From: Hyphomicrobiales bacterium
GTDB lineage: Bacteria > Pseudomonadota > Alphaproteobacteria > Rhizobiales > RI-29
Assembly (NCBI GenBank): GCA_016125495.1
Contig: WGLQ01000002.1
Span: forward strand, 326,640-390,639
Direction of reading: 5' to 3'
Length of the DNA: 64,000 nt
Shown here: in pieces, positions 8,917-17,875 of the stretch
How the letters are laid out: each line of letters starts with the position of its first letter
Numbering within the stretch: the stretch's first letter is position 1
Program-made: the position numbers and the translations under genes
The notes under the pieces: generated by a model
What the model was told of the DNA's origin: nothing
Database searches by the model: none
The model's input: the letters and a program-made list of their open reading frames with translations, nothing else

Positions 8917-9249
8917 TCAGCGGCGGCGGAACAGCCAGGCGAGAACCAGCCAGCAGACGATGGTGCCGGCAACCAGGATGGCGAGGCGGTTCATCGGCGA
9001 ACGCTCGAGGATGCCGGACTGGAAGATGTATCGGGCGCCGGTGGTGGCACAGAAGTAGCCGCCGGTCACCGCCAGGATCACCCGCACCAACTGGCCAAAG
9101 AAGCTCGAGCCGGAGCGCGGGCGCTCGGCGCGTCCGGTTGCCGCGCTCGCCGTCGTCGGGGCGTTGCCCGAGCCACGGACACGCTCGAGGATGAGAGCGG
9201 TCAGGACGCCCCCGACCACCGTCAGGATCAGCTCGTTCAGGATCGGCAT
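8917..9249 (-). CDS. Small membrane protein of unknown function
   Basis: A 110-residue protein with three hydrophobic segments: about residues 3-21 (ILNELILTVVGGVLTALIL), 54-76 (RVILAVTGGYFCATTGARYIF) and 88-106 (LAILVAGTIVCWLVLAWLF). A Ser/Ala/Arg-rich linker near residues 26-48 separates the first from the rest. It faces glyS convergently with 30 bases between the stops and lies just downstream of the small protein at 9268-9492 on the same strand, so the two may be cotranscribed. I do not recognise a family. Confidence 0.65.
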   Translation of the reverse strand: MPILNELILTVVGGVLTALILERVRGSGNAPTTASAATGRAERPRSGSSFFGQLVRVILAVTGGYFCATTGARYIFQSGILERSPMNRLAILVAGTIVCWLVLAWLFRRR

Positions 9250-9267
9250 GGCCGAAGCTCCATTGAA

Positions 9268-9492
9268 CTACTCGTCACGAACCAGGCGCAGGATGCGCGC
9301 TCCGATCTGGGCGCGCTGTGGTTGGATTTCGACGGCAGGGCACTCCAGGATGATGTGATGCACCGCCCGGTGGATATCGTCGATGCTGCGGTCCACCATC
9401 AGCTCGCGCAGCTCGTGTTCGTTCTCGGCAACGACGTAATCGCCATGGGCATCGACGGCGATCCAGATGCTCAGTTCGATCGTGCCCGCCAT
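9268..9492 (-). CDS. Small soluble protein of unknown function
   Basis: A 74-residue protein starting at ATG 9492 with an AGAGAGG ribosome site. The sequence opens with a beta-strand pattern (TIELSIWIAVDAHGDYVVAENEHELRELM) that suggests a compact alpha/beta domain, followed by a helix and a basic end. A longer open frame upstream is not supported because the extra residues are low-complexity. It precedes the small membrane protein at 8917-9249 on the same strand with an 18-base gap. No function assigned. Confidence 0.65.
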   Translation of the reverse strand: MAGTIELSIWIAVDAHGDYVVAENEHELRELMVDRSIDDIHRAVHHIILECPAVEIQPQRAQIGARILRLVRDE

Positions 9493-9744
9493 GCCAGCCT
9501 CTCTTTGCCGTGACCCCGTGCCACTCTCGGTGACGCCCATCCGCGGCGGCGTCAAGGCGGCACTGGCGTGCTGCCGTCGCGGCCGCCGCCGTTCGCGCCA
9601 AGGGCGTTGACAGGGCTTGCGGATTCCAGCATGCAACCGGCACGCTTCGCCGCATGGTCGGAGCCGGTCCTGTTCTCGATCCTTATCGATTGTCGACAAC
9701 GCTCTGCGGCGGCCCGGTCGCCGCACAGTCCGGAGGCACCGGCC

Positions 9745-10233
9745 ATGGCGCAATCCAGCGCGCTGCTCTTCGTCTACGGCACGCTCACCACGGCCGTCGC
9801 CCACCCCCTCGGGGAGTTCTTGCGCGAAAACGGTGTGCCGGCCGGGCGTGGCAGTTTCGCCGGGCGGCTCTATGTGATCGACGATCCGGACGATCGCGGT
9901 GTCAGCAGCTATCCGGGCGCCGTGCTCTCGTCGGTGCCGGGCGAGCGCGTCCATGGCGAACTCTACGAGATCGCCCAGCCGGCTGTCGTGCTCGAGAGGC
10001 TCGACGCCTACGAAGCCTGTTCGCCGGCGTTTCCCGAGCCCCACGAATTCGTGCGGCGGATGATCGGCGTCGATGTCGGGCTGGGCCGCCAAGTCGAGGC
10101 ATGGACGTATCTCTATAATTTCGAATGGAATCTCGCGACCGCGATCCATCTGCCCGGCGGGCGGTATGGTGGTGAGGTTTGGGAGCCGATGGCGCTGCGC
10201 GCAGGCAGCGACCTTCGCACCGGATCGCGTTAG
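9745..10233 (+). CDS. Gamma-glutamylcyclotransferase family protein (AIG2-like)
   Basis: Small AIG2/GGCT-fold protein. The signature FVYGTLTTAV near residues 8-17 is the conserved substrate-binding start of the fold, and the acidic core ERLDAYEACSPAF contains the catalytic Glu equivalent. The family includes gamma-glutamylcyclotransferases and gamma-glutamylamine cyclotransferases that release 5-oxoproline. ATG 9745 has a good GGAGG site. The 162-residue length is normal. The stop is TAG, with a TGA 13 codons later. It is followed 46 bases on by meaB. The 252 bases before it carry no recognisable gene. Substrate cannot be deduced. Confidence 0.82.
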   Translation: MAQSSALLFVYGTLTTAVAHPLGEFLRENGVPAGRGSFAGRLYVIDDPDDRGVSSYPGAVLSSVPGERVHGELYEIAQPAVVLERLDAYEACSPAFPEPHEFVRRMIGVDVGLGRQVEAWTYLYNFEWNLATAIHLPGGRYGGEVWEPMALRAGSDLRTGSR

Positions 10234-10279
10234 GCGGGCTGCCCATGCGGCGGCGGACAGGCGGTCCGGTGAGGTCGGC

Positions 10280-11266
10280 ATGAGCGATCGCGACGATCTC
10301 GATGCCATCATCGCTGGCGGTAAGCGGGCACTCGCAGCTGCCCTGACGCGTATCGAGACCGCGTTTACGAGTGAGGCCGTCACGCGTCTGCTCGATGCCG
10401 CGGAGCGACGGGCGAAGGGGCGCACGATCGGCCTGACGGGTCCGCCCGGTGTCGGCAAGTCCACGCTCACCGATGCGCTGGTGCGCCGATACAGGGCGGA
10501 CCGTCTCACCGTCGGTGTCCTGGCGGTCGATCCCTCGTCACAGCGCAGCGGCGGCGCGCTGCTCGGCGACCGCACGAGGATCACAACGGCGGCGGGCGAT
10601 GACGGGGCGTTCGTTCGCTCGCTGGCCGCACGCGGTGCGCTCGGCGGTTTGTCGGATGTGACCTTCCCGAGCCTCGTGCTGATGCGGGCGATTTTCGATC
10701 GGGTGATCGTCGAAAGTGTCGGGGTCGGGCAGTCGGAGGCCGACATCCGTGGTGTCACGGACACCGTCGTGCTCTGTGTGCAGCCCGGATCGGGCGACAG
10801 CCTGCAATTCATGAAGGCCGGGATCATGGAGATCCCCGACATCGCGGTGGTGACGAAGGCCGATCAAGGACCTCTGGCCGAGCGGGCGCTCGGAGAACTC
10901 GCGGGCGCGCTCTCGCTCGGTTCGGGGGAGGAACGGCGGGTGCCGGCACTCGCCATTTCAGCGACCACCGGGGCGGGGCTCGACGATCTGGTCGCGGCAC
11001 TCGAGGCGCACTGGAGCGCGATTTCTGCCCGGGATGGCGCGGGGGCGATCCGCCGGGCCCAGTCGGTCGCCTGGCTCGAGCGCCGGATCGAGCGCGAGTT
11101 CGGTGCCCGTGGGCTGGCTGGCGCGCGCGGTTTTCTCGAGCCGTTGGCTGACGAGGGGCCGTTCACGACCGCCCGCCGTGTCGGTGCATTGCTCACCGCC
11201 GCTCTCGAAGCCGGACTGGAGCGGGCGGCGCAGGAGGCCGGGCGCGGCGGCGGTGCGGCTCGTTAA
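10280..11266 (+). CDS. meaB: MeaB/ArgK-type P-loop GTPase chaperone of methylmalonyl-CoA mutase
   Basis: G3E-family GTPase that protects and loads adenosylcobalamin-dependent acyl-CoA mutases. The Walker A loop GPPGVGKS is at about residues 54-61, preceded by GLT; VGVLAVDPSSQRSGGALLGDRTRI is the switch region typical of MeaB; VESVGVGQSEADI and VTKAD carry the G3 and base-recognition motifs. The length of 328 residues is normal. ATG 10280 follows a GAGGTCGG site. No methylmalonyl-CoA mutase gene is in the window, so its partner must be elsewhere. The frame is open further upstream, but those residues overlap the preceding gene and are unrelated. Confidence 0.93.
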   Translation: MSDRDDLDAIIAGGKRALAAALTRIETAFTSEAVTRLLDAAERRAKGRTIGLTGPPGVGKSTLTDALVRRYRADRLTVGVLAVDPSSQRSGGALLGDRTRITTAAGDDGAFVRSLAARGALGGLSDVTFPSLVLMRAIFDRVIVESVGVGQSEADIRGVTDTVVLCVQPGSGDSLQFMKAGIMEIPDIAVVTKADQGPLAERALGELAGALSLGSGEERRVPALAISATTGAGLDDLVAALEAHWSAISARDGAGAIRRAQSVAWLERRIEREFGARGLAGARGFLEPLADEGPFTTARRVGALLTAALEAGLERAAQEAGRGGGAAR

Positions 11267-11299
11267 CCATCCGGCAAGTTCGCCGGGGTTTCATGGACC

Positions 11300-12211
11300 A
11301 TGTCGAGATGGAACCGTGGGGTGCGGGCGCCTTCGGCGCGGCGGCCACGGACGACATCAGCGGGTGGTTCGGCGATGGTTGGCGTTGTTCGCTCGAGGGC
11401 CGGAATGGCTCTTTTTTCGTCTTCGCTCCTGGTGGTGGCGGGGCTTGCTGGCTACGTCGCCGGCCGCGAGGATCTGGCGGCGAGGCTGAAGGTGACGGTC
11501 GAGGCGCGCCTTAGCGGGCCTGGCAGCGACCACCCGCGACGTGCGGCCTCGCCCCACGGCGTCATCGGGCCCATTCCGCCGGCCGGGGAGGCCCTTTTCT
11601 CGCGGGCGGGCAAAGGCCCGCGTGCCGACCAGCTTCCGGCGATCGAAGGCTTCGAGCGGGTGATGTTCGCGGCGGGCGCGGTGCCGGAGGCACGTTCGGA
11701 CGTGCGGTCGGTCCGTGCGGCTCCCGAGCGTTTCGACATCATCGAAACGCGGCAAACGGCGCAACTGAGTGCCGAATCCGTCGGCTGCCTCGCCCGGCTC
11801 ATCTACCACGAGGCAGGCACCGAACCGGTCCGGGCCCAGATCGCCGTCGCGCAGACGGTCATGAATCGCGTGCGCAGCGATTACTTTCCGGCCGATGTGT
11901 GCGGCGTGGTCTTCCAGGGAGCGGAAAAGGGCGAGGCCGGCTGCCAGTTTCTTTCCTCCTGCCACCCGACCACGGTCAGGGCGATCGACGAGCGTCTGGT
12001 GGCGCTGGCGCGCGACGTCGCCGAGAGCGTCCTGTCGGGTCGAGCGCGCATCGATGGCCTCGATGACGCAACGCACTTCCATTCGGTCGAGGGGACCGCG
12101 TCATGGGCCCTCGGCATGACGCGGCTTGCGCAGGTGGGAAGTCTCGTCTTCTATCGCGCGGATTTCGTTCCCCACGAGGAGGCGAGACAGGACCAGGGCA
12201 TCGGTCAATAG
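11300..12211 (+). CDS. SleB-type cell wall hydrolase (Hydrolase_2 domain), membrane-anchored
   Basis: Peptidoglycan lytic enzyme related to the catalytic domain of the spore cortex hydrolase SleB. The Hydrolase_2 domain covers about residues 158-290, with the catalytic Glu in LARLIYHEAGTEP and the conserved AVAQTVMNRVRSDYFPADVCGVVFQ. A hydrophobic segment at about residues 37-55 is a signal anchor that places the enzyme in the periplasm; a long Pro/Arg-rich linker follows. In this family alphaproteobacterial members act in cell wall remodelling. The start is uncertain: ATG 11300, 11375 and 11405 are all possible, the last two giving a more compact signal anchor. It ends in TAG at a strong hairpin. 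Confidence 0.88.
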   Translation: MSRWNRGVRAPSARRPRTTSAGGSAMVGVVRSRAGMALFSSSLLVVAGLAGYVAGREDLAARLKVTVEARLSGPGSDHPRRAASPHGVIGPIPPAGEALFSRAGKGPRADQLPAIEGFERVMFAAGAVPEARSDVRSVRAAPERFDIIETRQTAQLSAESVGCLARLIYHEAGTEPVRAQIAVAQTVMNRVRSDYFPADVCGVVFQGAEKGEAGCQFLSSCHPTTVRAIDERLVALARDVAESVLSGRARIDGLDDATHFHSVEGTASWALGMTRLAQVGSLVFYRADFVPHEEARQDQGIGQ

Positions 12212-12229
12212 TCCGGTCGTGGCTGTTCG

Positions 12230-12254
12230 TTTCCGACGGTTCAATCGTCGGAAA
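12230..12254. terminator. Bidirectional stem-loop terminator between convergent genes
   Basis: TTTCCGACG and CGTCGGAAA form a perfect 9-bp stem around a 7-base loop. The outer AAA/TTT pairs can serve as a short U-tract on either strand. It lies 19 bases after the stop of the SleB-type hydrolase and overlaps the last codons of the small minus-strand gene that converges on it. Confidence 0.55.
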
Positions 12255-12465
12255 GGTCCGAAAGGCCGCGCCCGATCGCGCGACCGGGGTCGGGCATCGG
12301 CAGGCGCGGCATCATGAGCAGCAGGATGAGGGCTGGCGGGAAGAAAAAGCAGAACGTGGCCCAGGTGTCGGCGCTGCGGTTGCGGCGCATCGCGAAGATG
12401 AATCCGAGTATCGCGCATCCGATCATGCTGCCGCCGACCAAGGTAATCACTGCGGCTACACTCAT
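12241..12465 (-). CDS. Small two-helix membrane protein downstream of nadC
   Basis: A 74-residue protein with two hydrophobic segments (about residues 3-25, AAVITLVGGSMIGCAILGFIF, and 36-55, ATFCFFFPPALILLLMM) separated by a basic loop (AMRRNRSADTW). ATG 12465 has GGAG 8 bases upstream; an ATG at 12480 would add five residues. It follows nadC on the same strand with a 76-base gap, and could be read through from the nad operon. Its C-terminus lies inside the terminator hairpin. Function unknown; nothing in it suggests NAD metabolism. Confidence 0.65.
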   Translation of the reverse strand: MSVAAVITLVGGSMIGCAILGFIFAMRRNRSADTWATFCFFFPPALILLLMMPRLPMPDPGRAIGRGLSDLSDD

Positions 12466-12541
12466 TTCGGCCACTCCCATCCTGCGGGCCAGGCAATCCG
12501 TGCCCTAGCCCCAATGGGTCATGCACACTGCTCAACTAGGT

Positions 12542-13393
12542 TCACGAGACGGTGAAATCAAGGCCGAGGTCGAGCGCGGGCGCCGAATGGGTCAAGGCCC
12601 CGACCGAAACGAGGTCCACGCCGGTCGCCGCGATCGCAGCGATGCTGGCGAGGTTCACGCCGCCGGAGGCTTCGGTTATGAGGCGTCCGGCGACCCGCTC
12701 GACGGCTTGGCGAAGCGTCGCTGGGTCCATGTTGTCGAGCAGGACCGCGTCGACGTCGTGGCCGAGAACCCGCTCGAGTTGCGCAAGGTCGTCGACCTCG
12801 ACCTCGATCTTGACGAGATGGCCGACATGACGACGGGCGCGGGTGATCGCCTCGTCTATTCCGCCTGCGAAGGCGATGTGGTTGTCCTTTATGAGGATCG
12901 CATCGTCGAGGCCGAAACGGTGGTTCATGCCGCCACCGGCGCGAACCGCGTATTTCTCGAGGGCGCGCAGGCCGGGCGTGGTCTTGCGGGTGTCGATGAT
13001 ATGGGCCCGCGTTCCGGCGACCGCATCGACGTATTTGCGGGTGAGAGTGGCGATGCCGGACAGCCTGATCAGGTAGTTGAGAGCAGTGCGCTCGGCGGTG
13101 AGGATGGCGCGGGCATTGCCCGTCACGCGGGCGATGGTGGCTCCGGCCTCCACCGCGCTCGCGTCGGGGCGTTCGACGGTGATGGCTGCCCCGGGATCGA
13201 GCGCGCGAAAGGCGGCTATCGCGAGTTGAAGACCGGCGATCACGCCGGGCTTGCGTGCGACGATGGCGGCCGAGAGCCTCGCTTCTGGCGGCACGATCGC
13301 ATCGGTCGTCAGGTCACCGGCGCGGCCGAGATCTTCGGCGAGCGAACGGGCGACCGCTTCGTCGACGATGTGGCGCGGAAGGGTCGGAGTCAT
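12542..13393 (-). CDS. nadC: Nicotinate-nucleotide pyrophosphorylase (quinolinate phosphoribosyltransferase)
   Basis: Converts quinolinate and PRPP to nicotinate mononucleotide, the third step of de novo NAD synthesis. Signature segments are present: [14 protein letters not shown], the catalytic stretch [59 protein letters not shown] with its catalytic Lys and Arg residues, and [14 protein letters not shown]. The 283-residue length is normal. ATG 13393 follows GAGGA. It is the last of nadA-nadB-nadC, 66 bases after nadB. Confidence 0.97.
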   Translation of the reverse strand: MTPTLPRHIVDEAVARSLAEDLGRAGDLTTDAIVPPEARLSAAIVARKPGVIAGLQLAIAAFRALDPGAAITVERPDASAVEAGATIARVTGNARAILTAERTALNYLIRLSGIATLTRKYVDAVAGTRAHIIDTRKTTPGLRALEKYAVRAGGGMNHRFGLDDAILIKDNHIAFAGGIDEAITRARRHVGHLVKIEVEVDDLAQLERVLGHDVDAVLLDNMDPATLRQAVERVAGRLITEASGGVNLASIAAIAATGVDLVSVGALTHSAPALDLGLDFTVS

Positions 13394-13459
13394 TGGAGGT
13401 CCTCGCAGTGTGGTGCCACGGCAGGTGCGTCGACGGGCAAACGGCCAGGGGCCGACCCG

Positions 13460-15031
13460 TCATGGCAGGCATTCTGCGCCCGACATCGCGAACGCATTGC
13501 GGATCAGCTGGTTGGTGAGACGACTGTGCCGCGGTGCCATCGCCGCGGCCGGGTGGTCGGCACGGTAGTGGGCGCCGGTGCTCTCTTTGCGCTCGAGGGC
13601 GGCGAGTGCGATCACGCCGGCGAGCCGCGCCATCGGCTGGTGAAGGCCAGGACGCGTGTCGTTCGCAATCGCGAGCAATGCGCAGAGAGCGGATTGCAAT
13701 CCCTCGCCGGTGCGCACGACACCGACATCGCGGGTCATGATCCGGCGAACCTCCCGCACCAGCGGGGCATCGGCGGGCTCGTGTCTCTGGGGGGCGGCGG
13801 GCGTCGTGATCACCGGGGGGGCGAGCGGGCGCGCCCGGCCGTGATGGGCGGCGATGTCCTCGGCCACGCGGGCTCCGAGCACGACCGCTTCGAGAAGCGA
13901 GTTGGAGGCGAGCCGGTTGGCACCATGGAGACCCGTCGAGGCGACCTCGCCGACAGCCCAGAGGCCCGGCACCGAGGTGCGGCCGAAGAGGTCGGTCTCG
14001 ATGCCACCCATGTGGAAGTGCTCGGCGGGGGCGACCGGAATGAGGTCGATCGCGGGATCGATGCCGGCGCGGGCGCAGTGCGCATGGATGGTCGGAAAGG
14101 CGCTGGCAAAGCGCGCGCCGATCGCCTGGCGACAGTCGAGGAATGCACCGCGACCGGCCGTGATCTCCGCAAAGACGGCGCGTGCGACGACGTCGCGGGG
14201 GGCGAGGTCGGCGTCCGGATGGTGGGCGGCCATGAAACGGCGGCCGGATCGATCGACGAGCACCGCGCCCTCGCCACGAAGGGCTTCGGAGGCGAGCGGT
14301 GCGGGATCGAGGCCGACGTCGATGGCCGTTGGATGGAACTGGACGAACTCCATGTCGGCGAGGGTGGCGCCGGCTTCGAGCGCCATGAGGAGGCCGGTGC
14401 CGCGCGCGTGCGGTGGGTTCGTCGTCAGCTGATAGAGCTGGCCGATGCCGCCGGTCGCGAGCACGATGGCGTTGGCGCGGATTTCGGCCCGGCCACTGCT
14501 GGCAGCGGAGCTGCGCGCGGTGCGAAGGCCGGTGGCGACGCCCTCCCGGCAGAGGATGCCATGTGCCGAAACGCCCTCGAGGACGCGGATCGAGGGGGTG
14601 GCACGAACGGTCGCGATCAGCGCCTGCATGATGGCGGCGCCGGCCCGGTCGCCCGAGACACGGACAATCCGCTTGGCCGAGTGGGCGGCTTCGCGCGAGA
14701 GCACGAAATGGCCGGCAAGGTCGCGATCGAAGGGGACGCCGTAGCGCAGCAGGTCACGGATGCGGTCGGGCGCTTCGCTCGCGACGGTGCGCGCGACCTC
14801 CGGGTCGACGAGCGGACCGCCGGCAGCCATCGTGTCGGCGGCGTGGGCCTCGGGGCTGTCGCCCTCGCCGACGGCGGCCGCGATACCGCCTTGCGCCCAA
14901 GTGCTCGAGGCGCCTTCGCCGAGCGGGGCGGGGGTCAGAACCGTGACGGGCAGGGGGGCGAGGCGCAACGCTGTGAAGAGGCCGGCGAGCCCCGCCCCGA
15001 CGATCACGATGCCGTCGCCCGCCTCAGCCAT
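13460..15031 (-). CDS. nadB: L-aspartate oxidase
   Basis: FAD enzyme that oxidises L-aspartate to iminoaspartate, the substrate passed to NadA. The dinucleotide-binding start IVIVGAGLAGLFTALRLA is at residues 8-25; the family motifs SSTWAQGGIAAAVGEGDSPEAHAADTMAAGG and the active-site region EFVQFHPTAID, GEGAVLVDRSGRRFM, and HFHMGGIETDLFGRTSVPGLWAVGEVA are all intact. The 523-residue length is typical. ATG 15031 follows GGAGGA. The gene lies between nadA and nadC in a NadQ-controlled operon. Confidence 0.97.
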   Translation of the reverse strand: MAEAGDGIVIVGAGLAGLFTALRLAPLPVTVLTPAPLGEGASSTWAQGGIAAAVGEGDSPEAHAADTMAAGGPLVDPEVARTVASEAPDRIRDLLRYGVPFDRDLAGHFVLSREAAHSAKRIVRVSGDRAGAAIMQALIATVRATPSIRVLEGVSAHGILCREGVATGLRTARSSAASSGRAEIRANAIVLATGGIGQLYQLTTNPPHARGTGLLMALEAGATLADMEFVQFHPTAIDVGLDPAPLASEALRGEGAVLVDRSGRRFMAAHHPDADLAPRDVVARAVFAEITAGRGAFLDCRQAIGARFASAFPTIHAHCARAGIDPAIDLIPVAPAEHFHMGGIETDLFGRTSVPGLWAVGEVASTGLHGANRLASNSLLEAVVLGARVAEDIAAHHGRARPLAPPVITTPAAPQRHEPADAPLVREVRRIMTRDVGVVRTGEGLQSALCALLAIANDTRPGLHQPMARLAGVIALAALERKESTGAHYRADHPAAAMAPRHSRLTNQLIRNAFAMSGAECLP

Positions 15032-15129
15032 CGCCTGGTCCTCCGATTGGCTCGAGACCTCGGGGCCGGGAGCCGCGGGGCCGGCCGTCGTCCTCGGGTG
15101 AGGATCACGGCCGGCCGCCTCTCACCCGA

Positions 15130-16191
15130 TTAGTGGGTGAGGTTGACCATGCGTTCGACGGCCTGGCGCGCCCTGGCGGCGACCGCGGGATCGACGGTCA
15201 CCTCCTCGCGCATGTAGACGAGCGCCTCGAGAACCTTTTGGAGGGTAATGCGCTTCATGTGCGGGCAGAGGTTGCACGGCCGGATGAACTGAACATCGGG
15301 CGTCTCGGCCGCGACATTGTCGCTCATCGAGCATTCGGTCACCATCAACACCTTGGCGGGCCGATTGGTCTTGACCCAATCGATCATGCCCGAGGTCGAG
15401 CCCGTAAAATCGGCCTCGTCGATCACCTCGGGCGGGCACTCGGGATGCGCGATGATGCGGATCCCAGGGTTGGCCTCGCGGTACTCGCGCAGTTCGGCCG
15501 CAGTGAAGCGCTCGTGGACCTCGCAATGGCCCTTCCAGGTCAGGATCTCGACCTTGGTGTTGCGGGCGACATACTGGGCCAGGTACTCGTCGGGGATCAG
15601 CAGGACGCGCGGCGCACCGAGTGATTCCACGACTTTGACGGCGTTCGAGGAGGTGCAGCAGATGTCGCATTCCGCCTTCACGGCGGCCGACGTGTTGACG
15701 TAGGTGACGATCGGCACGCCCGGATAGGCCTCGCGGAGCAGGCGGACGTCCTCGGCGGTGATCGAATCGGCGAGCGAGCAGCCGGCCCGGCTGTCGGGGA
15801 TCAGCACCGTCTTTTCCGGGTTCATCAGCTTCGACGTCTCGGCCATGAAGTGGACGCCGCACTGGACGATCACGTCGGCGTCGACGCGTGCGGCCTCGCG
15901 GGCGAGTTGCAGCGAATCGCCGACGAAATCGCCGATGCAATGGAAGATGTCCGGCGTCATGTAGTTGTGCGCCAGGATAACGGCGTTGCGCACCTTCTTG
16001 AGCTTGTTGATGGCATGTATCGTCGGCGCCAGAGCCGGCCATTCGATGCGCGGGATCACGGTCTCGACGCGCTCGTAGAGGTGCGCGGTCTCGCGCTCGA
16101 CCTCTGGCGTCCAGACGAGTTCCGGCATCTCCAGCGACTTGAAGCGGCGGGTCTTGCCCGTCGTGCGGTCGACCATCGAAAGCTCGGTCAT
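15130..16191 (-). CDS. nadA: Quinolinate synthase A
   Basis: Iron-sulfur enzyme that condenses iminoaspartate with dihydroxyacetone phosphate to give quinolinate. The [4Fe-4S] cysteines sit in [27 protein letters not shown] and [14 protein letters not shown], as in all NadA proteins; [22 protein letters not shown] and GSTSGMIDW are substrate-binding segments. The length is 353 residues. ATG 16191 is chosen because GAGGTGA lies two bases upstream and the open frame beyond it is short and unrelated. First gene of nadA-nadB-nadC, 65 bases downstream of a palindrome likely bound by the NadQ regulator. It ends in TAA. Confidence 0.98.
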   Translation of the reverse strand: MTELSMVDRTTGKTRRFKSLEMPELVWTPEVERETAHLYERVETVIPRIEWPALAPTIHAINKLKKVRNAVILAHNYMTPDIFHCIGDFVGDSLQLAREAARVDADVIVQCGVHFMAETSKLMNPEKTVLIPDSRAGCSLADSITAEDVRLLREAYPGVPIVTYVNTSAAVKAECDICCTSSNAVKVVESLGAPRVLLIPDEYLAQYVARNTKVEILTWKGHCEVHERFTAAELREYREANPGIRIIAHPECPPEVIDEADFTGSTSGMIDWVKTNRPAKVLMVTECSMSDNVAAETPDVQFIRPCNLCPHMKRITLQKVLEALVYMREEVTVDPAVAARARQAVERMVNLTH

Positions 16192-16249
16192 ATTCACCTC
16201 CTCAGCCCCACCAGGGCGGGGCATCGCCCGTTGCCGGGCCTAGCGTCGA

Positions 16250-16279
16250 CCAAGAATACTCAGTTTGAGTATATCTTGG
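16250..16279. promoter_or_regulatory. Palindromic candidate NadQ operator in front of nadA
   Basis: A perfect inverted repeat, ATACTCA-GTT-TGAGTAT at 16256-16272, is flanked by CCAAGA on the left (16250-16255) and its complement TCTTGG on the right (16274-16279), giving a near-perfect 30-base dyad. It sits 58 bases upstream of the nadA ATG in the AT-richest part of the 349-base nadQ-nadA gap, and contains TATACT on the minus strand that could be the nadA -10 box. The position next to a NAD-family regulator makes it the obvious operator. The rest of the gap (16281-16540) holds nothing I can support. Confidence 0.65.
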
Positions 16280-16540
16280 GTCTTAAATTAGCCGGCTCGC
16301 CGGCCGGCCTCGCGAAGCGCCCTTTCGACACCCGTTTGTGACAATCATATGGACCAATCGACAGGAAATGCAATCGGTCCGGCCACAAACAATCGCGAGG
16401 TTCGGATAGGCAGGTGCGTCATCGAGGCCGCGAGTGGCACCCGCTTTGCGGGCGCTTGGCGCTGCACTTCAACGACTTCGTCGAAGACCGGCGGATGGCG
16501 CGCGCATTCGATGGCGCGCCATGCGTCCAAAGCATGTGGG

Positions 16541-17551
16541 TCAGACGTTCACCGCATGAACGCGCACGCCCGGCGCCGGGCGCTCCAGGAGCACTTCGCG
16601 CCTGAACCTGAAGAGCTTGGCGGGTCTGCCGCCGGTCTTGGCTCGAACCTCGCCGGTCGGAACGACGAGCCCACCATTCTCGACGAGGCGACGGAAGTTC
16701 TGCTTGTGGAGGTGACTGCCGAGAATGGCCTCGACGGTGCGTTGCAACTCGAACAGCGTGAACTCGGGCGGCATCACCTCGAAGATCACCGGCCGGTATT
16801 TGATTTTCGCGCGCAGACGGCTCATGGCCGTGGCGAGAATCCGGCGATGATCGAACATCATCGGCTGGCCGAAGGCCGGCAGGTCGGCCCAGCGGTGCGC
16901 GGCGGGTCGGCCATCCTCGCGGGCTTCGCGAACGAGACCGGCTTCGTAGAGCAATTCGTAGCGGTCGAGGGCCTTTTCCTCGTCCCAGCTCGCGCCATCG
17001 ATGCCGAAACAAATCTTCAGCCGATCGATCGGACGCATCGGCTGATGGGCCCGCGTGGCGGCTTCCGGTGATTCGCACCAATCCCGAAGCCGCGGCAGCA
17101 TCTCGCGGGTGATAATATCCGGCTTGCCGTTGCGCCAGTCTTCCCAAGGGAAAAATGCGTACCAGCTGCGCCAGGCGCCGCCCGATTGCACGGTCGGCTC
17201 CGGCATGCGGGTCAAGGCGACGTAACCGATCGAGACGACGTGCGGTTGCTTGCTCGTGGCCTCCGTCAGCCGACCGCGATCGGCGAACGTGTAGAGCTGC
17301 TCGACGAAGCCGAGGTTCAGCCCCGATTGTTTGGCCACCCATGTGCGCAGCCCCGTCTCGAGCGTGCGGTGATCTCGCGGCGAAAAGGGGCCGTTCGGCA
17401 GGGAATCGTAGCGCGCCGAGGCGGTGCCCGTGCGCACGGTCAGGATCTGCGGATCACCGCCATCGACGGCTCCGATCGCGGCGGTCAATCCGATTTCGAG
17501 TGTTGCTGCGGTCACTCCGGATTCCCATGCAATGGTGTTGGGCACGTTCAT
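16541..17551 (-). CDS. nadQ: NadQ-type NAD biosynthesis regulator (NUDIX-like domain plus winged helix)
   Basis: Transcription factor of the NrtR/COG4111 group. The N-terminal two thirds look like a NUDIX-type effector domain without a working hydrolase box (LPNGPFSPRDHRTLETGLRTWV, HVVSIGYVALTR). The C-terminal 90 residues are the winged helix-turn-helix of this group: FTLFELQRTVEAIL, HKQNFRRLVENGGLV, GGRPAKLFRF. In alphaproteobacteria NadQ controls nadABC. ATG 17551 follows AAAGGA; the frame is open upstream to 17626 but without supporting features. It lies 349 bases upstream of nadA on the same strand, so it could also read into the operon. Length is 336 residues. Ligand and mode (repression by NAD-related metabolites) are inferred from the family. 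Confidence 0.88.
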   Translation of the reverse strand: MNVPNTIAWESGVTAATLEIGLTAAIGAVDGGDPQILTVRTGTASARYDSLPNGPFSPRDHRTLETGLRTWVAKQSGLNLGFVEQLYTFADRGRLTEATSKQPHVVSIGYVALTRMPEPTVQSGGAWRSWYAFFPWEDWRNGKPDIITREMLPRLRDWCESPEAATRAHQPMRPIDRLKICFGIDGASWDEEKALDRYELLYEAGLVREAREDGRPAAHRWADLPAFGQPMMFDHRRILATAMSRLRAKIKYRPVIFEVMPPEFTLFELQRTVEAILGSHLHKQNFRRLVENGGLVVPTGEVRAKTGGRPAKLFRFRREVLLERPAPGVRVHAVNV

Positions 17552-17875
17552 CGTTGTCCTTTCGGGTCCATCGCAGCCGACCGTCTCGTACAACTCAGCA
17601 CCTGCGTGGCGTCCCGCCACACACACCCGCTTTCGCCGTATAGTTAAAACACATTTTGCTCAGATTTAGGCGAGTCGTAAAGGGCGTCAGGACACCATGG
17701 GGCTCCAGCCAATGTTCGCGCGGAAATATCAAGCGGTTGTTCAGAAAACTGATGTTGCCGCCCGGTGCGGAATCTCGATGCCGCGGGTCGAAATTCCAGC
17801 GGTGGGGAACATTGTGGCGAATCGACGTCACATTTCAGAGGCTGCCGGCTGGCGGGGATGCTCGCCGGCGGGCCA
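17552..17875. other. Intergenic region upstream of nadQ, no gene recognised
   Basis: This 324-base gap separates nadQ from the phosphatase gene on the same strand. It contains an AT-rich patch at about 17635-17670 that probably carries the nadQ promoter; I could not find a convincing -35/-10 pair. A GC-rich dyad at about 17844-17869 (GCCGGC on both sides) lies just after the phosphatase stop and may act in termination. Short open frames here show no family resemblance. Confidence 0.5.

Noticed and set aside
12521..15133. Plus-strand open frame of about 870 codons opposite nadC and nadB
   Set aside because: It is antisense to two well-conserved genes and crosses their intergenic gap; low-complexity composition, no family.
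16345..16530. A 61-codon minus-strand frame between nadQ and nadA
   Set aside because: No ribosome site, no recognisable sequence, and it lies in a regulatory gap.
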